A DNA stretch of 37,111 bases, taken from the NCBI GenBank assembly GCA_024683155.1, contig JAIKYN010000217.1, positions 1 to 37,111 of the forward strand, in the 5' to 3' direction. The notes under the pieces are model-generated. The model saw only the letters and a list, made by a program, of their open reading frames with translations, was not told where the DNA came from and searched no databases. Source of the stretch: Lachnospiraceae bacterium (lineage in GTDB: Bacteria > Bacillota > Clostridia > Lachnospirales > Lachnospiraceae). Position numbers and translations under genes: made by a program. The first letter of the stretch is position 1; each line of letters begins with the position of its first letter. This document shows positions 9,492 through 18,242 of the stretch, piece after piece.

Positions 9492-10679
9492 TCAGATGGT
9501 CTCACCGTTGCGATACTTGGTCAGCAGACGGTTGATGCGATCGGATGGATTGAGCAGATCGCTGATGGAGCAATCGTGATTTAAGGTATCAATGATGTAA
9601 GCAATGTATTTGCTCATATCACAGCTGATGTACCATTCACGGGAAAGAAGTTCCGGTGTCTGATATACCAGGTTGGTAGTCAGTACACGGTCAATAAGAC
9701 CGGCTTCAAAGGCTTTATCAAAACGTTCCAGACCGTTGGTGAATAGTCCGAAGGTGGTGCATACAAAGATCTTACGAGCCTTGCGATCCTTCAATCCGGC
9801 TGCGACTTCCAACATGGAGTCACCGGAGGAGATCATGTCATCAACGATGATCATGTCCTTGCCTTCCACATCGGAGCCTAAGAACTCATGAGCAACGATG
9901 GGGTTACGGCCGTCCACGATGCGGGTATAATCTCTTCTCTTATAGAACATACCCATATCAACACCGATCACATTGGCCATATAAATAGCACGTCCCATAC
10001 CGCCTTCATCAGGGCTGATGACCATCATGTGGTCTGCATCCAGCTGAAGATCCTTAACGTTGCGAAGCAGGCCCTTTAAGAACTGGTAGGTAGGCTGAAC
10101 GGTTTCAAATCCGCTGAGGGGAATCGCGTTCTGTACACGAGGATCATGGGCATCAAAGGTAATGATATTATCTACGCCCATATTGGTCAGTTCCTGAAGA
10201 GCCAGAGCGCAGTCTAAAGATTCACGATTGGAACGCTTGTGTTGTCTTCCTTCATATAAGAAAGGCATGATCACAGAGATCTTTCTTGCTTTGCCTTCCA
10301 CAGCTGCGATGATACGCTTCAGATCCTGATAGTGATCATCGGGAGACATGTGGTTGATATTGCCGCTGACGGTGTAAGTCAGGGAATAATTGGTGATATC
10401 TACGAGAATGTAGAGATCCATACCACGAATGGATTCCTGGATCAAACCTTTGCCTTCACCGGAACCGAAACGGGGGGTGGAAGCCTTCAGGATGTAGGTA
10501 TCTCGCATGTAACCTTGAAATGCCAGAGAATCCTTGTGTTCGTTTTCGCGCTCGTCACGCCATTTTACCAGGTAGAAATCTACCTTGTCGCCCAGGTTCT
10601 TGCAACTGGAGAGGGGAATGATCCCCAGAGGACCGACAGGAATGGTGGACAGGTCGCGCTTGTCAGTAATTGCAGCCAT
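9492..10679 (-). CDS. prs: Ribose-phosphate pyrophosphokinase (long, divergent form, 395 aa)
   Basis: PRPP loop-like DMIIVDDMISSGDSM; VIMPFLYEGRQHKR; FDAHDPRVQNAIP; VISPDEGGMGRA. Confidence 0.88.
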   Translation of the reverse strand: MAAITDKRDLSTIPVGPLGIIPLSSCKNLGDKVDFYLVKWRDERENEHKDSLAFQGYMRDTYILKASTPRFGSGEGKGLIQESIRGMDLYILVDITNYSLTYTVSGNINHMSPDDHYQDLKRIIAAVEGKARKISVIMPFLYEGRQHKRSNRESLDCALALQELTNMGVDNIITFDAHDPRVQNAIPLSGFETVQPTYQFLKGLLRNVKDLQLDADHMMVISPDEGGMGRAIYMANVIGVDMGMFYKRRDYTRIVDGRNPIVAHEFLGSDVEGKDMIIVDDMISSGDSMLEVAAGLKDRKARKIFVCTTFGLFTNGLERFDKAFEAGLIDRVLTTNLVYQTPELLSREWYISCDMSKYIAYIIDTLNHDCSISDLLNPSDRINRLLTKYRNGETI

Positions 10680-10698
10680 TTTTTACCTCTTTCTTTGT

Positions 10699-11661
10699 TT
10701 ACATTTCTGCTTTTTTCATAATACGGATATCCGCACCGCTTAAGAGCATTAATTGAAAGGAACTGGATATCCGGGAAAAAACACGGTCGGTATATCGATC
10801 TCTGATCTCCGATAATGAGAGATTGGTAGAGATGATCGTGGATTTCTTACGCAGATGGCGCTCGGTCAGAAAAGAGAAAAATTGGGTCGTAACAAAGCTG
10901 TTCACCAGCTCAGTGCCTAAATCATCCACGATGACCAAATCACAATTATATAAGTCTTCCAGGAAACTGTAAAGATTTTCTTTGCTTTTTGTATCAAAGG
11001 TATTTTTAGCCAGTTGATTAAAGAGCTCGGAGGAGCTGAAATAGATCACGGACTTGCCGGCTTCCAGTAATTCTTTGGCGATACAGCCGGAAAGAAAACT
11101 TTTGCCGACACCAACGTTTCCGTAAAAGAGAAGATTCTGGTATTCCTCATCGAACCTGGCAATAAACTGCCGACTGTTTTCTACCGCCTTTTTAAACCGG
11201 TCCAGATCGGCCCCCTTATAATAGGAATAAGAAAGATTTTCAAAATTTTGTTCATCCAAAAGCATCTGGATATTGGATTGAGCATATAACATGGAGATCA
11301 TCTTATGACGAAGACAATGACACTTTTCGTTGCCGATAAAGCCTGTGTCCTGACAATCGGGACACTCATAAGGCGGATCCAGATAGTCGGCAGGATAGCC
11401 GGCGCCTTCCAGGAGATGTTGTTTCATATCCTTGATGTCTGCAATCTGCGCATGGAGCTCTTCCATAGCGGAAGAATCTCCGTCCAGCATACGACGGGTA
11501 TAGGAAGGACCTAAGGAAGCCAGTGTGTCTTCCAGCTCTTTATAGCCGTCTACTTTCGCATAGACTTCTTTGGTGCGATCTGCAATAAGGCGGGTACGTG
11601 CCAGACGCTTTAATTCATATTCATGGATCAGTTCATCAAATTGACGGTTTGTAAGTGCCAT
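10699..11661 (-). CDS. DnaC/DnaI-like helicase loader AAA+ ATPase
   Basis: Zn-binding CPDCQDTGFIGNEKCHC; Walker A GNVGVGKSFLS; Walker B DLVIVDDLGTE. Confidence 0.9.
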   Translation of the reverse strand: MALTNRQFDELIHEYELKRLARTRLIADRTKEVYAKVDGYKELEDTLASLGPSYTRRMLDGDSSAMEELHAQIADIKDMKQHLLEGAGYPADYLDPPYECPDCQDTGFIGNEKCHCLRHKMISMLYAQSNIQMLLDEQNFENLSYSYYKGADLDRFKKAVENSRQFIARFDEEYQNLLFYGNVGVGKSFLSGCIAKELLEAGKSVIYFSSSELFNQLAKNTFDTKSKENLYSFLEDLYNCDLVIVDDLGTELVNSFVTTQFFSFLTERHLRKKSTIISTNLSLSEIRDRYTDRVFSRISSSFQLMLLSGADIRIMKKAEM

Positions 11662-11691
11662 ATCAAAACCTTTCGGGTAAATGTAGCCGTA

Positions 11692-12846
11692 TCAGTTGGA
11701 TAATAACTGTTTCTCCAGTGCATCGAAGTCATAATCTCTTTGTTCAAACTGGCGGAAAGGATCATTGCTTTGTTTCGGAGCGGGCTTGGAAGGAACTTTG
11801 GCTGCCCGAAGTTTGTGCTCTTCATCCTGCTTCTGAATCTGTGCCATGGTGCGGATCCCATCACTGTACCAGTGGGACAGGATGCCGTCGGTATAAGAGA
11901 AACGATGCTTGTCGGTAGCCATAACGGCACGGTTGCAAGCCTCCAGGATCAGTTCCTTGCTGAAGCCGAAGTCTCCGATCCAGCGCTTGATAAAGGCAAC
12001 CTCCTGCTCGGTAGGATCAGAACTCTTGCCCAGAGCTTTCATTACGGTATAAATGGTCTTATCGTATTTCTTGGCATAGGATGCAGCCTGCCGGGCAGTG
12101 GTAATGTTCTGGGAAACCCAGTTCAGGGCCACCTTTTCCATATAACGGAAATCAAACTTGCCGCGGTCAATGCAGTACTGAACCAGATAATCAATGAGAT
12201 CATCACTCATGCCCAGTTCATCGCTCATAAAGTAAATGCTGCGCAGTTCATTGGAGGACAGCGGATGAGGAATATACTGCTGTACGACAAAGATCAGCTG
12301 CTGCGCTTTTTCGGTTTTCTTGAAGGATGCCAGTTTATCCGCGGAACAATCTGCACTGGAACGATTTCGGTTACTGTCCATGACCACTACATTTTCCGAA
12401 GGAGCAGAAACCGTCTTAGGTTGTTCTGTCACCTTGGAAACCGGGGCATCAGCAGCTTTTACCGGAGCATCCGGAGCTATCACCGATACATCGGCAGCTT
12501 TGACATTCTTGCCGGAAACAGTGGAATTATCCCTGAGAGGAGCAGCAGAACCGATGCAGGAGGACAGATGCATGCCTGTCAGCTCTTTATTCGCATCGTA
12601 TTCCAAAGAAAGAAGGCCGCACTTCTCCCAGTATTTCAGGGAACGAAGGACGTCCTTTTCGGTATGATTAAAGAAATCCGCCATATCCGAGATGCTGGTG
12701 GAACGACCGCCTCCCAGAACGCGCAGAAGGTATAAATATACCTTGATCTGTGCATCATTGGCATCTTTCATATATTCGTCAATAAAGAGATTGGAGACCA
12801 GTGTAAATCCTTCACATGATGCTCCTGTAACACGTAACTCTCCCAT
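11692..12846 (-). CDS. DnaD domain-containing replication initiation protein (winged helix plus two DnaD-like modules)
   Basis: N-terminal winged-helix-like region; two helical modules (ELGMSDDLIDYLVQYCIDRGKFDFRYMEKVALNW and WIGDFGFSKELILEACNRAVMATDKHRFSYTDGILSHWYSDGI); adjacent to the dnaC-like gene. Confidence 0.85.
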   Translation of the reverse strand: MGELRVTGASCEGFTLVSNLFIDEYMKDANDAQIKVYLYLLRVLGGGRSTSISDMADFFNHTEKDVLRSLKYWEKCGLLSLEYDANKELTGMHLSSCIGSAAPLRDNSTVSGKNVKAADVSVIAPDAPVKAADAPVSKVTEQPKTVSAPSENVVVMDSNRNRSSADCSADKLASFKKTEKAQQLIFVVQQYIPHPLSSNELRSIYFMSDELGMSDDLIDYLVQYCIDRGKFDFRYMEKVALNWVSQNITTARQAASYAKKYDKTIYTVMKALGKSSDPTEQEVAFIKRWIGDFGFSKELILEACNRAVMATDKHRFSYTDGILSHWYSDGIRTMAQIQKQDEEHKLRAAKVPSKPAPKQSNDPFRQFEQRDYDFDALEKQLLSN

Positions 12847-12939
12847 AGACCCCTCACTTCATTTTCTATATGATAAGCCTCCGAAGAACCCTACCCCAAA
12901 CATCCCCCAATGCTTAGAGAACTTGTGGAAGCAGAACAA

Positions 12940-12967
12940 AGTATAACATGGGGGCCCTGGGTTGCAA
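12940..12967 (-). promoter_or_regulatory. Candidate promoter of the dnaD-dnaC-prs operon
   Basis: Minus strand TTGCAA-16 nt-TATACT with extended -10 (TGTTATACT). Confidence 0.55.
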
Positions 12968-13033
12968 AGGGTAAAAATGCCAAAAAATCACGCAGAATCA
13001 AGGGTTTAGGACTTCAGGACCAATTGTGTAAAA

Positions 13034-13249
13034 TGTGGATAAAACAGGATCCGCGATAGTAAAAAACGAAAATTTGTATGAAAAACACAAACAATTTTGC
13101 GGATACCGGTTTTCCACAAAATGGGCAAAAAATATCCACAGCAGGGGTGACCGCCGGTCGCCGGAAACTGTGGATATTGTGGATGACTTAACGAGAGAGG
13201 AGGTTTTCACCGATTTTGTGGACGTCTCCTGCCCCCATAGTTATCAACA
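13034..13249. promoter_or_regulatory. Cluster of DnaA-box-like 9-mers
   Basis: 13034-13042 TGTGGATAA (perfect, minus); 13110-13118 TTTTCCACA; 13132-13140 ATATCCACA; 13169-13177 TGTGGATAT; 13178-13186 TGTGGATGA; 13241-13249 TTATCAACA. All are within one mismatch of TTATCCACA. Confidence 0.6.
13127..13178 (-). terminator. Putative intrinsic terminator of murC
   Basis: Perfect 11-bp arms AATATCCACAG/CTGTGGATATT with an inner GC-rich stem (GTGACC..GGTCGC), followed by TTTTTT on the minus strand, just after the murC stop. Confidence 0.65.
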
Positions 13250-14567
13250 GGTCATTTTTTGTACAATTTTTTTCAAGAAAATTTTCGATGGAAGCAAAGT
13301 CGGGGAAGTAATCACAGGTCTTGCCCAGAGCCCGGATCTCCTGCTGCAGTGTCTTTGAACTGATCCCCAGATCATCGGTTTCTCTTGCAGCATAAATGTC
13401 AGCCAGCACCACATGATCCGCCAGGGACAAAGCACTGGCAAAGTCTTTCATAAAGGATTTGGTCCGGCTGTAGGTGTGAGGCTGAAATACGCACCACAAT
13501 TTGTTGTGAGGACAATTTTGGGCTGCCGTTAATGTGGCTCTGATCTCCGTGGGATGATGTGCATAATCATCAATAACGGTAACACCGTTAAATTCACCCT
13601 TCGTTTCAAAACGCCGTTCGGTTCCGCCAAAGGAAGCAAAGGCAGAAAGCATGGCATCATCGGAAAGCTGCAATAAGCGTCCGCAGGCGATGGCAGCCAG
13701 TGCATTGTATACGTTATGTTCTCCCGGAACAGCTAATGTCACCTTCAGACGGTAACCATCCGGTCCGCAGGCGGTAAAGGAAGGATGTGCAAAGTCATCA
13801 TAGGTAATGGCTTCGGGATAATAGTCGAATGCCTGATCCGGGCCGTAGGTTAATACCTTACAGGGCAGGTCGGCAGTCAGTTCCTTATAATCGGGAATCT
13901 GTCCGTTGATGATCAGAGCTCCGTCTGCCGGCAGGATCTGTGCAAACCTATGGAAGGAATTACGGATGTCGTGGATATCCTTGAAAAAATCCAGATGGTC
14001 TTCTTCCACATTGAGGATCAGGGAAATCTTCGGGAAGAAGTGAAGGAAACTATTGGTATATTCACAGGCTTCCAAAACAAAATAACGATCGGATCCCACC
14101 CGATAGTTACTTCCGATGGACTTAAGCATTCCTCCGATGGAAAGGGTGGGGTCTGCGTCGGAAGCCAAAAGCATCTCGGAGATCATGGAAGTAGTGGTGG
14201 TCTTTCCATGGGTTCCGCTGATGGCGATGGGAAGATCATAGAATTTCATCATCTGCCCCAGAAGCTCTGCACGGGTCATATGGTTCAGGCCCATTTCCAG
14301 CATACGGACATATTCCGGGTTATCCGGCCGGATCGCTGCGGTATAAACCACCAGATCGATATCCGGCGTGAGGTTTTCCGCTTTCTGACCATAGTATACT
14401 TTGATCCCTTTGCTTTCCAGAATATGGGTAAGGTCACTTTCTTTCATATCGGAGCCGGAGATCTTAAATCCGCGGGATAACAATATCTCAGCAAGGCCGC
14501 TCATGCTGATGCCGCCAATGCCCATAAAATATACATGGATCGGGTGATCGTAATCAATCTGATACAT
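13188..14567 (-). CDS. murC: UDP-N-acetylmuramate--L-alanine ligase
   Basis: IHVYFMGIGGISMSGLAEILLSRG; AISGTHGKTTTTSMISEML; VIDDYAHHPTEIRATL; FQPHTYSRTK. Confidence 0.97.
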   Translation of the reverse strand: MYQIDYDHPIHVYFMGIGGISMSGLAEILLSRGFKISGSDMKESDLTHILESKGIKVYYGQKAENLTPDIDLVVYTAAIRPDNPEYVRMLEMGLNHMTRAELLGQMMKFYDLPIAISGTHGKTTTTSMISEMLLASDADPTLSIGGMLKSIGSNYRVGSDRYFVLEACEYTNSFLHFFPKISLILNVEEDHLDFFKDIHDIRNSFHRFAQILPADGALIINGQIPDYKELTADLPCKVLTYGPDQAFDYYPEAITYDDFAHPSFTACGPDGYRLKVTLAVPGEHNVYNALAAIACGRLLQLSDDAMLSAFASFGGTERRFETKGEFNGVTVIDDYAHHPTEIRATLTAAQNCPHNKLWCVFQPHTYSRTKSFMKDFASALSLADHVVLADIYAARETDDLGISSKTLQQEIRALGKTCDYFPDFASIENFLEKNCTKNDLLITMGAGDVHKIGENLLSR

Positions 14568-14612
14568 AGTGTGCCTCTTCTAATATGTAGTGTTTCGCCT
14601 TTGCGTTTACTC

Positions 14613-14641
14613 ATTATAATCTTTTTTCGGCAAAAGTCCAA
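14613..14641 (-). promoter_or_regulatory. Candidate murC promoter
   Basis: Minus strand TTGGAC-17 nt-TATAAT. Confidence 0.5.
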
Positions 14642-14739
14642 ATAGTACCGGGGGACCGGCAGTAGTTGTGAAACTTTTTAAATAGTTGTTTGAAAGAATG
14701 TGGATAATTACCAAATTTTTGAAAAAGAGTAGGAAATTA

Positions 14740-14768
14740 TTGTAAAAGATTCACATAAATATTATACT
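14740..14768 (+). promoter_or_regulatory. Candidate glgC promoter
   Basis: TTGTAA-17 nt-TATACT about 50 bp upstream of the glgC ATG. Confidence 0.6.
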
Positions 14769-14818
14769 TAAAATAGTTACCAATTAAGCAAAAATATAGG
14801 ACAACTGAGGTGTAAGAC

Positions 14819-16093
14819 ATGGTAAAAAAGGAAATGATAGCGATGCTACTGGCCGGAGGTCAGGGAAGCCGTCTGGGCGTCCTTACTTCGAAAGTTGCTA
14901 AGCCTGCGGTTGCGTTTGGCGGCAAATATCGTATCATCGATTTTCCCCTGAGTAACTGCATTAATTCCGGCGTGGATACGGTGGGCGTATTGACACAGTA
15001 TCAGCCCCTGCGGTTGAACTCCCATATAGGGATCGGTATTCCCTGGGATCTGGATCGTAACATTGGCGGTGTAACGGTTCTTCCTCCTTATGAGAAGAGC
15101 GAGAATTCCGAGTGGTATACCGGAACAGCCAATGCGATTTATCAGAACCTGGATTATATGGAAAGCTATAATCCGGATTATGTTCTGATCCTGTCCGGTG
15201 ATCACATCTATAAGATGGATTATGAGGTGATGCTGGACTTCCATAAGGCCAACAAATCCGAGGTAACCATTGCGGTTATGCCGGTTCCCATGGAAGAAGC
15301 AAAGCGTTTCGGTATCATGATCACAGACGAAGATCGTCGGATCATCGATTTTGAGGAGAAGCCGGCAAATCCCAGAAGTAATCTGGCATCTATGGGTATC
15401 TATATATTTAATTGGAAGACCTTGAAAGAGGCTCTTATTTCCAATGCAAATCAATCCGGACTGGATTTCGGAAAACATATCATTCCTTATTGTCATAAGA
15501 TGGATAAACCCATGTATGCTTATGAGTTCAACGGTTACTGGAAAGATGTGGGAACGTTGACTTCTTACTGGCAGGCTAATATGGAGCTCATCGATATCGT
15601 TCCGGAATTCAATCTTTATGAGGAATACTGGAAGATCTACACCAAATCCCAGGCGCTTCCGCCGCAGTATCTGTCATCGGATTCCCAGATCGAGCGATCG
15701 ATCCTGGGTGAAGGAACGGATATCTTCGGACGGGTTTACAGCTCTGTGATCGGTTGTGACGTAGTCATCGGAGAGAATTCCGAGATCCATGATTCCATTA
15801 TCATGAATGGTGCACGGATCGGAAAGAACTGCGTTTTAAATAAAGCCATCGTGGCAGAATATGCAGTGATCGGTGACAATGTGGTACTGGGAGACGGCGA
15901 AGAGAAGGAGAATGAAACAGATCCTCATATCTATACCGGCGGACTGGTCACCATTGGCGAGAAGAGTCTCATCCCCGGCAATGTAAGGATCGGGAAGAAC
16001 TGCTGTGTATCCGGTGATACGGTAGCAGGCGATTATCCCGACAACCGGCTGGAAAGCGGAAAAACATTGATTAAGGAGAGTGAGGGAATATGA
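14819..16093 (+). CDS. glgC: Glucose-1-phosphate adenylyltransferase
   Basis: [73 protein letters not shown]. Confidence 0.97.
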   Translation: MVKKEMIAMLLAGGQGSRLGVLTSKVAKPAVAFGGKYRIIDFPLSNCINSGVDTVGVLTQYQPLRLNSHIGIGIPWDLDRNIGGVTVLPPYEKSENSEWYTGTANAIYQNLDYMESYNPDYVLILSGDHIYKMDYEVMLDFHKANKSEVTIAVMPVPMEEAKRFGIMITDEDRRIIDFEEKPANPRSNLASMGIYIFNWKTLKEALISNANQSGLDFGKHIIPYCHKMDKPMYAYEFNGYWKDVGTLTSYWQANMELIDIVPEFNLYEEYWKIYTKSQALPPQYLSSDSQIERSILGEGTDIFGRVYSSVIGCDVVIGENSEIHDSIIMNGARIGKNCVLNKAIVAEYAVIGDNVVLGDGEEKENETDPHIYTGGLVTIGEKSLIPGNVRIGKNCCVSGDTVAGDYPDNRLESGKTLIKESEGI

Positions 16094-17208
16094 GAGCAAT
16101 CGGAATCATCCTGGCAGGCGGAAATAATCATAGAATGCGAGAACTCTCTCAGAAACGTGCCATCGGCGCCATGCCTATAGCAGGGAGCTACCGTAGCATC
16201 GATTTCGCCTTAAGTAATATGAGTAATTCTCATGTGCAGAAAGTAGCGGTATTTACACAGTACAATGCCGGAAGTCTGAACAAACATCTTACTTCTTCCA
16301 AGTGGTGGGATTTCGGACGTAAACAGGGCGGGCTGTTCGTTTTTACCCCTACCGTTACGGCAGAGAACAGTTTCTGGTATCGCGGGACAGCGGATGCCCT
16401 TTACCAGAATCTTCCTTTCCTGAAGGAAAGCCATGAACCTTATGTGATCATCACCTCGGCGGATTGTGTTTATAAGATGGATTACGCCAAGGTGCTGGAA
16501 TATCATATTGAAAAGAAAGCGGATATCACTATTGTCTGCAAGGATCTGCCTGATGCTGAGCCGGCAGAACGCTACGGAACCATTGAAATGGATGCTGACA
16601 ACCGTGTGATCAATTTCGAAGAGAAACCACTGGTCGCACACAGCAACACCATTTCCTGCGGTATCTATGTGGTACGTAGAAGACAGCTCATCGAGATGAT
16701 CGAGCGCAGCGCGGAGGAAGACCGGTACGATTTTGTACGGGATATTCTGGTGCGTTATAAAGACATCAAGAAGATCTATGGTTACAAGATGACGGATTAC
16801 TGGCGCAATATCGCGTCGGTGGAGGATTATTTCCAGACCAATATGGACTTCCTCAATACCGCTACCCGTAACTATTTCTTCAAGGAGTATCCGGATATTT
16901 ACAGTAAGGTGGATGATCTTCCGCCTGCAAAATTCAATCCGGGAGCCAAGGTACATAACAGTCTGATCTCCAGTGGTTGTATTGTAAACGGAGTGATCGA
17001 GGACTCAGTTATCTTCAAGCAGTCCTACATCGGCAATAATTGTTATATTCGTAATTCCATCATATTGAATGATGTATATATTGGGGACAATACGCACATT
17101 GAGAACTGTATTGTAGAAAGCAGAGGAACCATTCGGGCCAACTCCTATTACAAGGGGGAGGACGAGATCAAGATCGTAATTGAACGCAATGATCGGTATG
17201 TGATCTGA
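16090..17208 (+). CDS. glgD: GlgD subunit of glucose-1-phosphate adenylyltransferase
   Basis: Paralog of GlgC with diverged nucleotide-binding loop ([36 protein letters not shown]); overlaps the glgC stop. Confidence 0.93.
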   Translation: MRAIGIILAGGNNHRMRELSQKRAIGAMPIAGSYRSIDFALSNMSNSHVQKVAVFTQYNAGSLNKHLTSSKWWDFGRKQGGLFVFTPTVTAENSFWYRGTADALYQNLPFLKESHEPYVIITSADCVYKMDYAKVLEYHIEKKADITIVCKDLPDAEPAERYGTIEMDADNRVINFEEKPLVAHSNTISCGIYVVRRRQLIEMIERSAEEDRYDFVRDILVRYKDIKKIYGYKMTDYWRNIASVEDYFQTNMDFLNTATRNYFFKEYPDIYSKVDDLPPAKFNPGAKVHNSLISSGCIVNGVIEDSVIFKQSYIGNNCYIRNSIILNDVYIGDNTHIENCIVESRGTIRANSYYKGEDEIKIVIERNDRYVI

Positions 17209-17241
17209 TTCACGGCATAAGCCGGGTATAGGGGGAGCTTC

Positions 17242-17499
17242 ATGGAAATTACAGACGTACGTGTTCGGAAGATGGAAAAAGAAGGTAAGATGAAAGCCGT
17301 TGCATCCGTTACCTTTGACGATGAACTGGTGATCCACGATATCAAGGTGATCGAAGGAGAAAAGGGACTCTTCATTGCCATGCCCAGTAAGAAAGTAGTC
17401 AGCGGGGAATATCGGGATATCGCACATCCCATCAATGCCAGTATGCGTGAACGCCTGCAGGGCAAAATTCTGGACAGTTATATGAATTTAGGAGAATGA
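17242..17499 (+). CDS. spoVG: Septation protein SpoVG
   Basis: [65 protein letters not shown] is characteristic. Confidence 0.96.
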   Translation: MEITDVRVRKMEKEGKMKAVASVTFDDELVIHDIKVIEGEKGLFIAMPSKKVVSGEYRDIAHPINASMRERLQGKILDSYMNLGE

Positions 17500-17511
17500 T
17501 CGTAACGATGC

Positions 17512-17548
17512 GGGGATATATGACAGAGATGTCATATATCCCCTTTTT
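17512..17548 (+). terminator. Intrinsic terminator after spoVG
   Basis: GGGGATATATGACA-gaga-TGTCATATATCCCC-TTTTT. Confidence 0.9.
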
Positions 17549-17624
17549 CGTGCAAATCTTTGGGAAATGAGGTATTCTTGTTGTAAAGACGAAGAAAACC
17601 AAGAAAGAAGAATACGAAATCACC

Positions 17625-18242
17625 ATGATCATTATCGCAGGCCTGGGAAATCCGGGAAGAGAGTACGAAAATACAAGGCACAATGTTGGCTTCGAAGTAG
17701 TGGATGCATTGGCAAGGAAGATCGGAGCTACGGCTTTTGGCAAAGAGGGAAAAGCACTGGTAGCCAAAGGGATCATCGCAGGAGAGAAGGTCCTGCTGGT
17801 AAAGCCGCAAACCTATATGAATCTTAGCGGAGAGGCCATTCGACCCCTTCTTGATTTCTATAAACTGGATCCGGAGGAAAGTCTGATCGTCATTTCCGAT
17901 GACATCGATCTTCCGGTGGGACATATACGGATCCGTCAGGGCGGAAGTGCCGGCGGACATAACGGACTGAAAAATATCATTCTCCATACCGGCACGGAGA
18001 AGTTCCCCCGGCTGCGTCTGGGGGTGGGACAAAAACCGGATGGTTATGATCTGGCCGATTATGTGCTGGGTCATTTTTCCGGAGAAGAGAAAACACTCAT
18101 GGAAGAAAAATTCGGGGAGGCAGCAGATGCCGTGGCACTGATGATCGAAGAAGATGTTTCCCTGGCCATGAACCGTTACAATACCAAGAAAGAGAAGAAA
18201 CCGAAGAAAACGGATGAGAATACTGACAGCACCGCTCCGTGA
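17625..18242 (+). CDS. pth: Peptidyl-tRNA hydrolase
   Basis: IIIAGLGNPGREYENTRHNVGF; KPQTYMNLSGEA; GGSAGGHNGLKNI; FPRLRLGVG. Confidence 0.97.
   Translation: MIIIAGLGNPGREYENTRHNVGFEVVDALARKIGATAFGKEGKALVAKGIIAGEKVLLVKPQTYMNLSGEAIRPLLDFYKLDPEESLIVISDDIDLPVGHIRIRQGGSAGGHNGLKNIILHTGTEKFPRLRLGVGQKPDGYDLADYVLGHFSGEEKTLMEEKFGEAADAVALMIEEDVSLAMNRYNTKKEKKPKKTDENTDSTAP

Noticed and set aside
11740-12735. 331-aa plus-strand ORF antisense to the DnaD-like gene
   Set aside because: Shadow ORF; the opposite strand encodes a DnaD-like protein in an operon with dnaC-like and prs genes.
12889-12909. G-rich tract on the minus strand (GGGGGATGTTTGGGGTAGGG) as a G-quadruplex in the dnaD leader
   Set aside because: Only three G-tracts of three or more; a stable quadruplex is not supported.
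13034-13249. Calling this region the chromosome origin
   Set aside because: dnaA and dnaN are not in the window, and no clear AT-rich unwinding element or DnaA-trio array was identified; reported only as a DnaA-box-like cluster.
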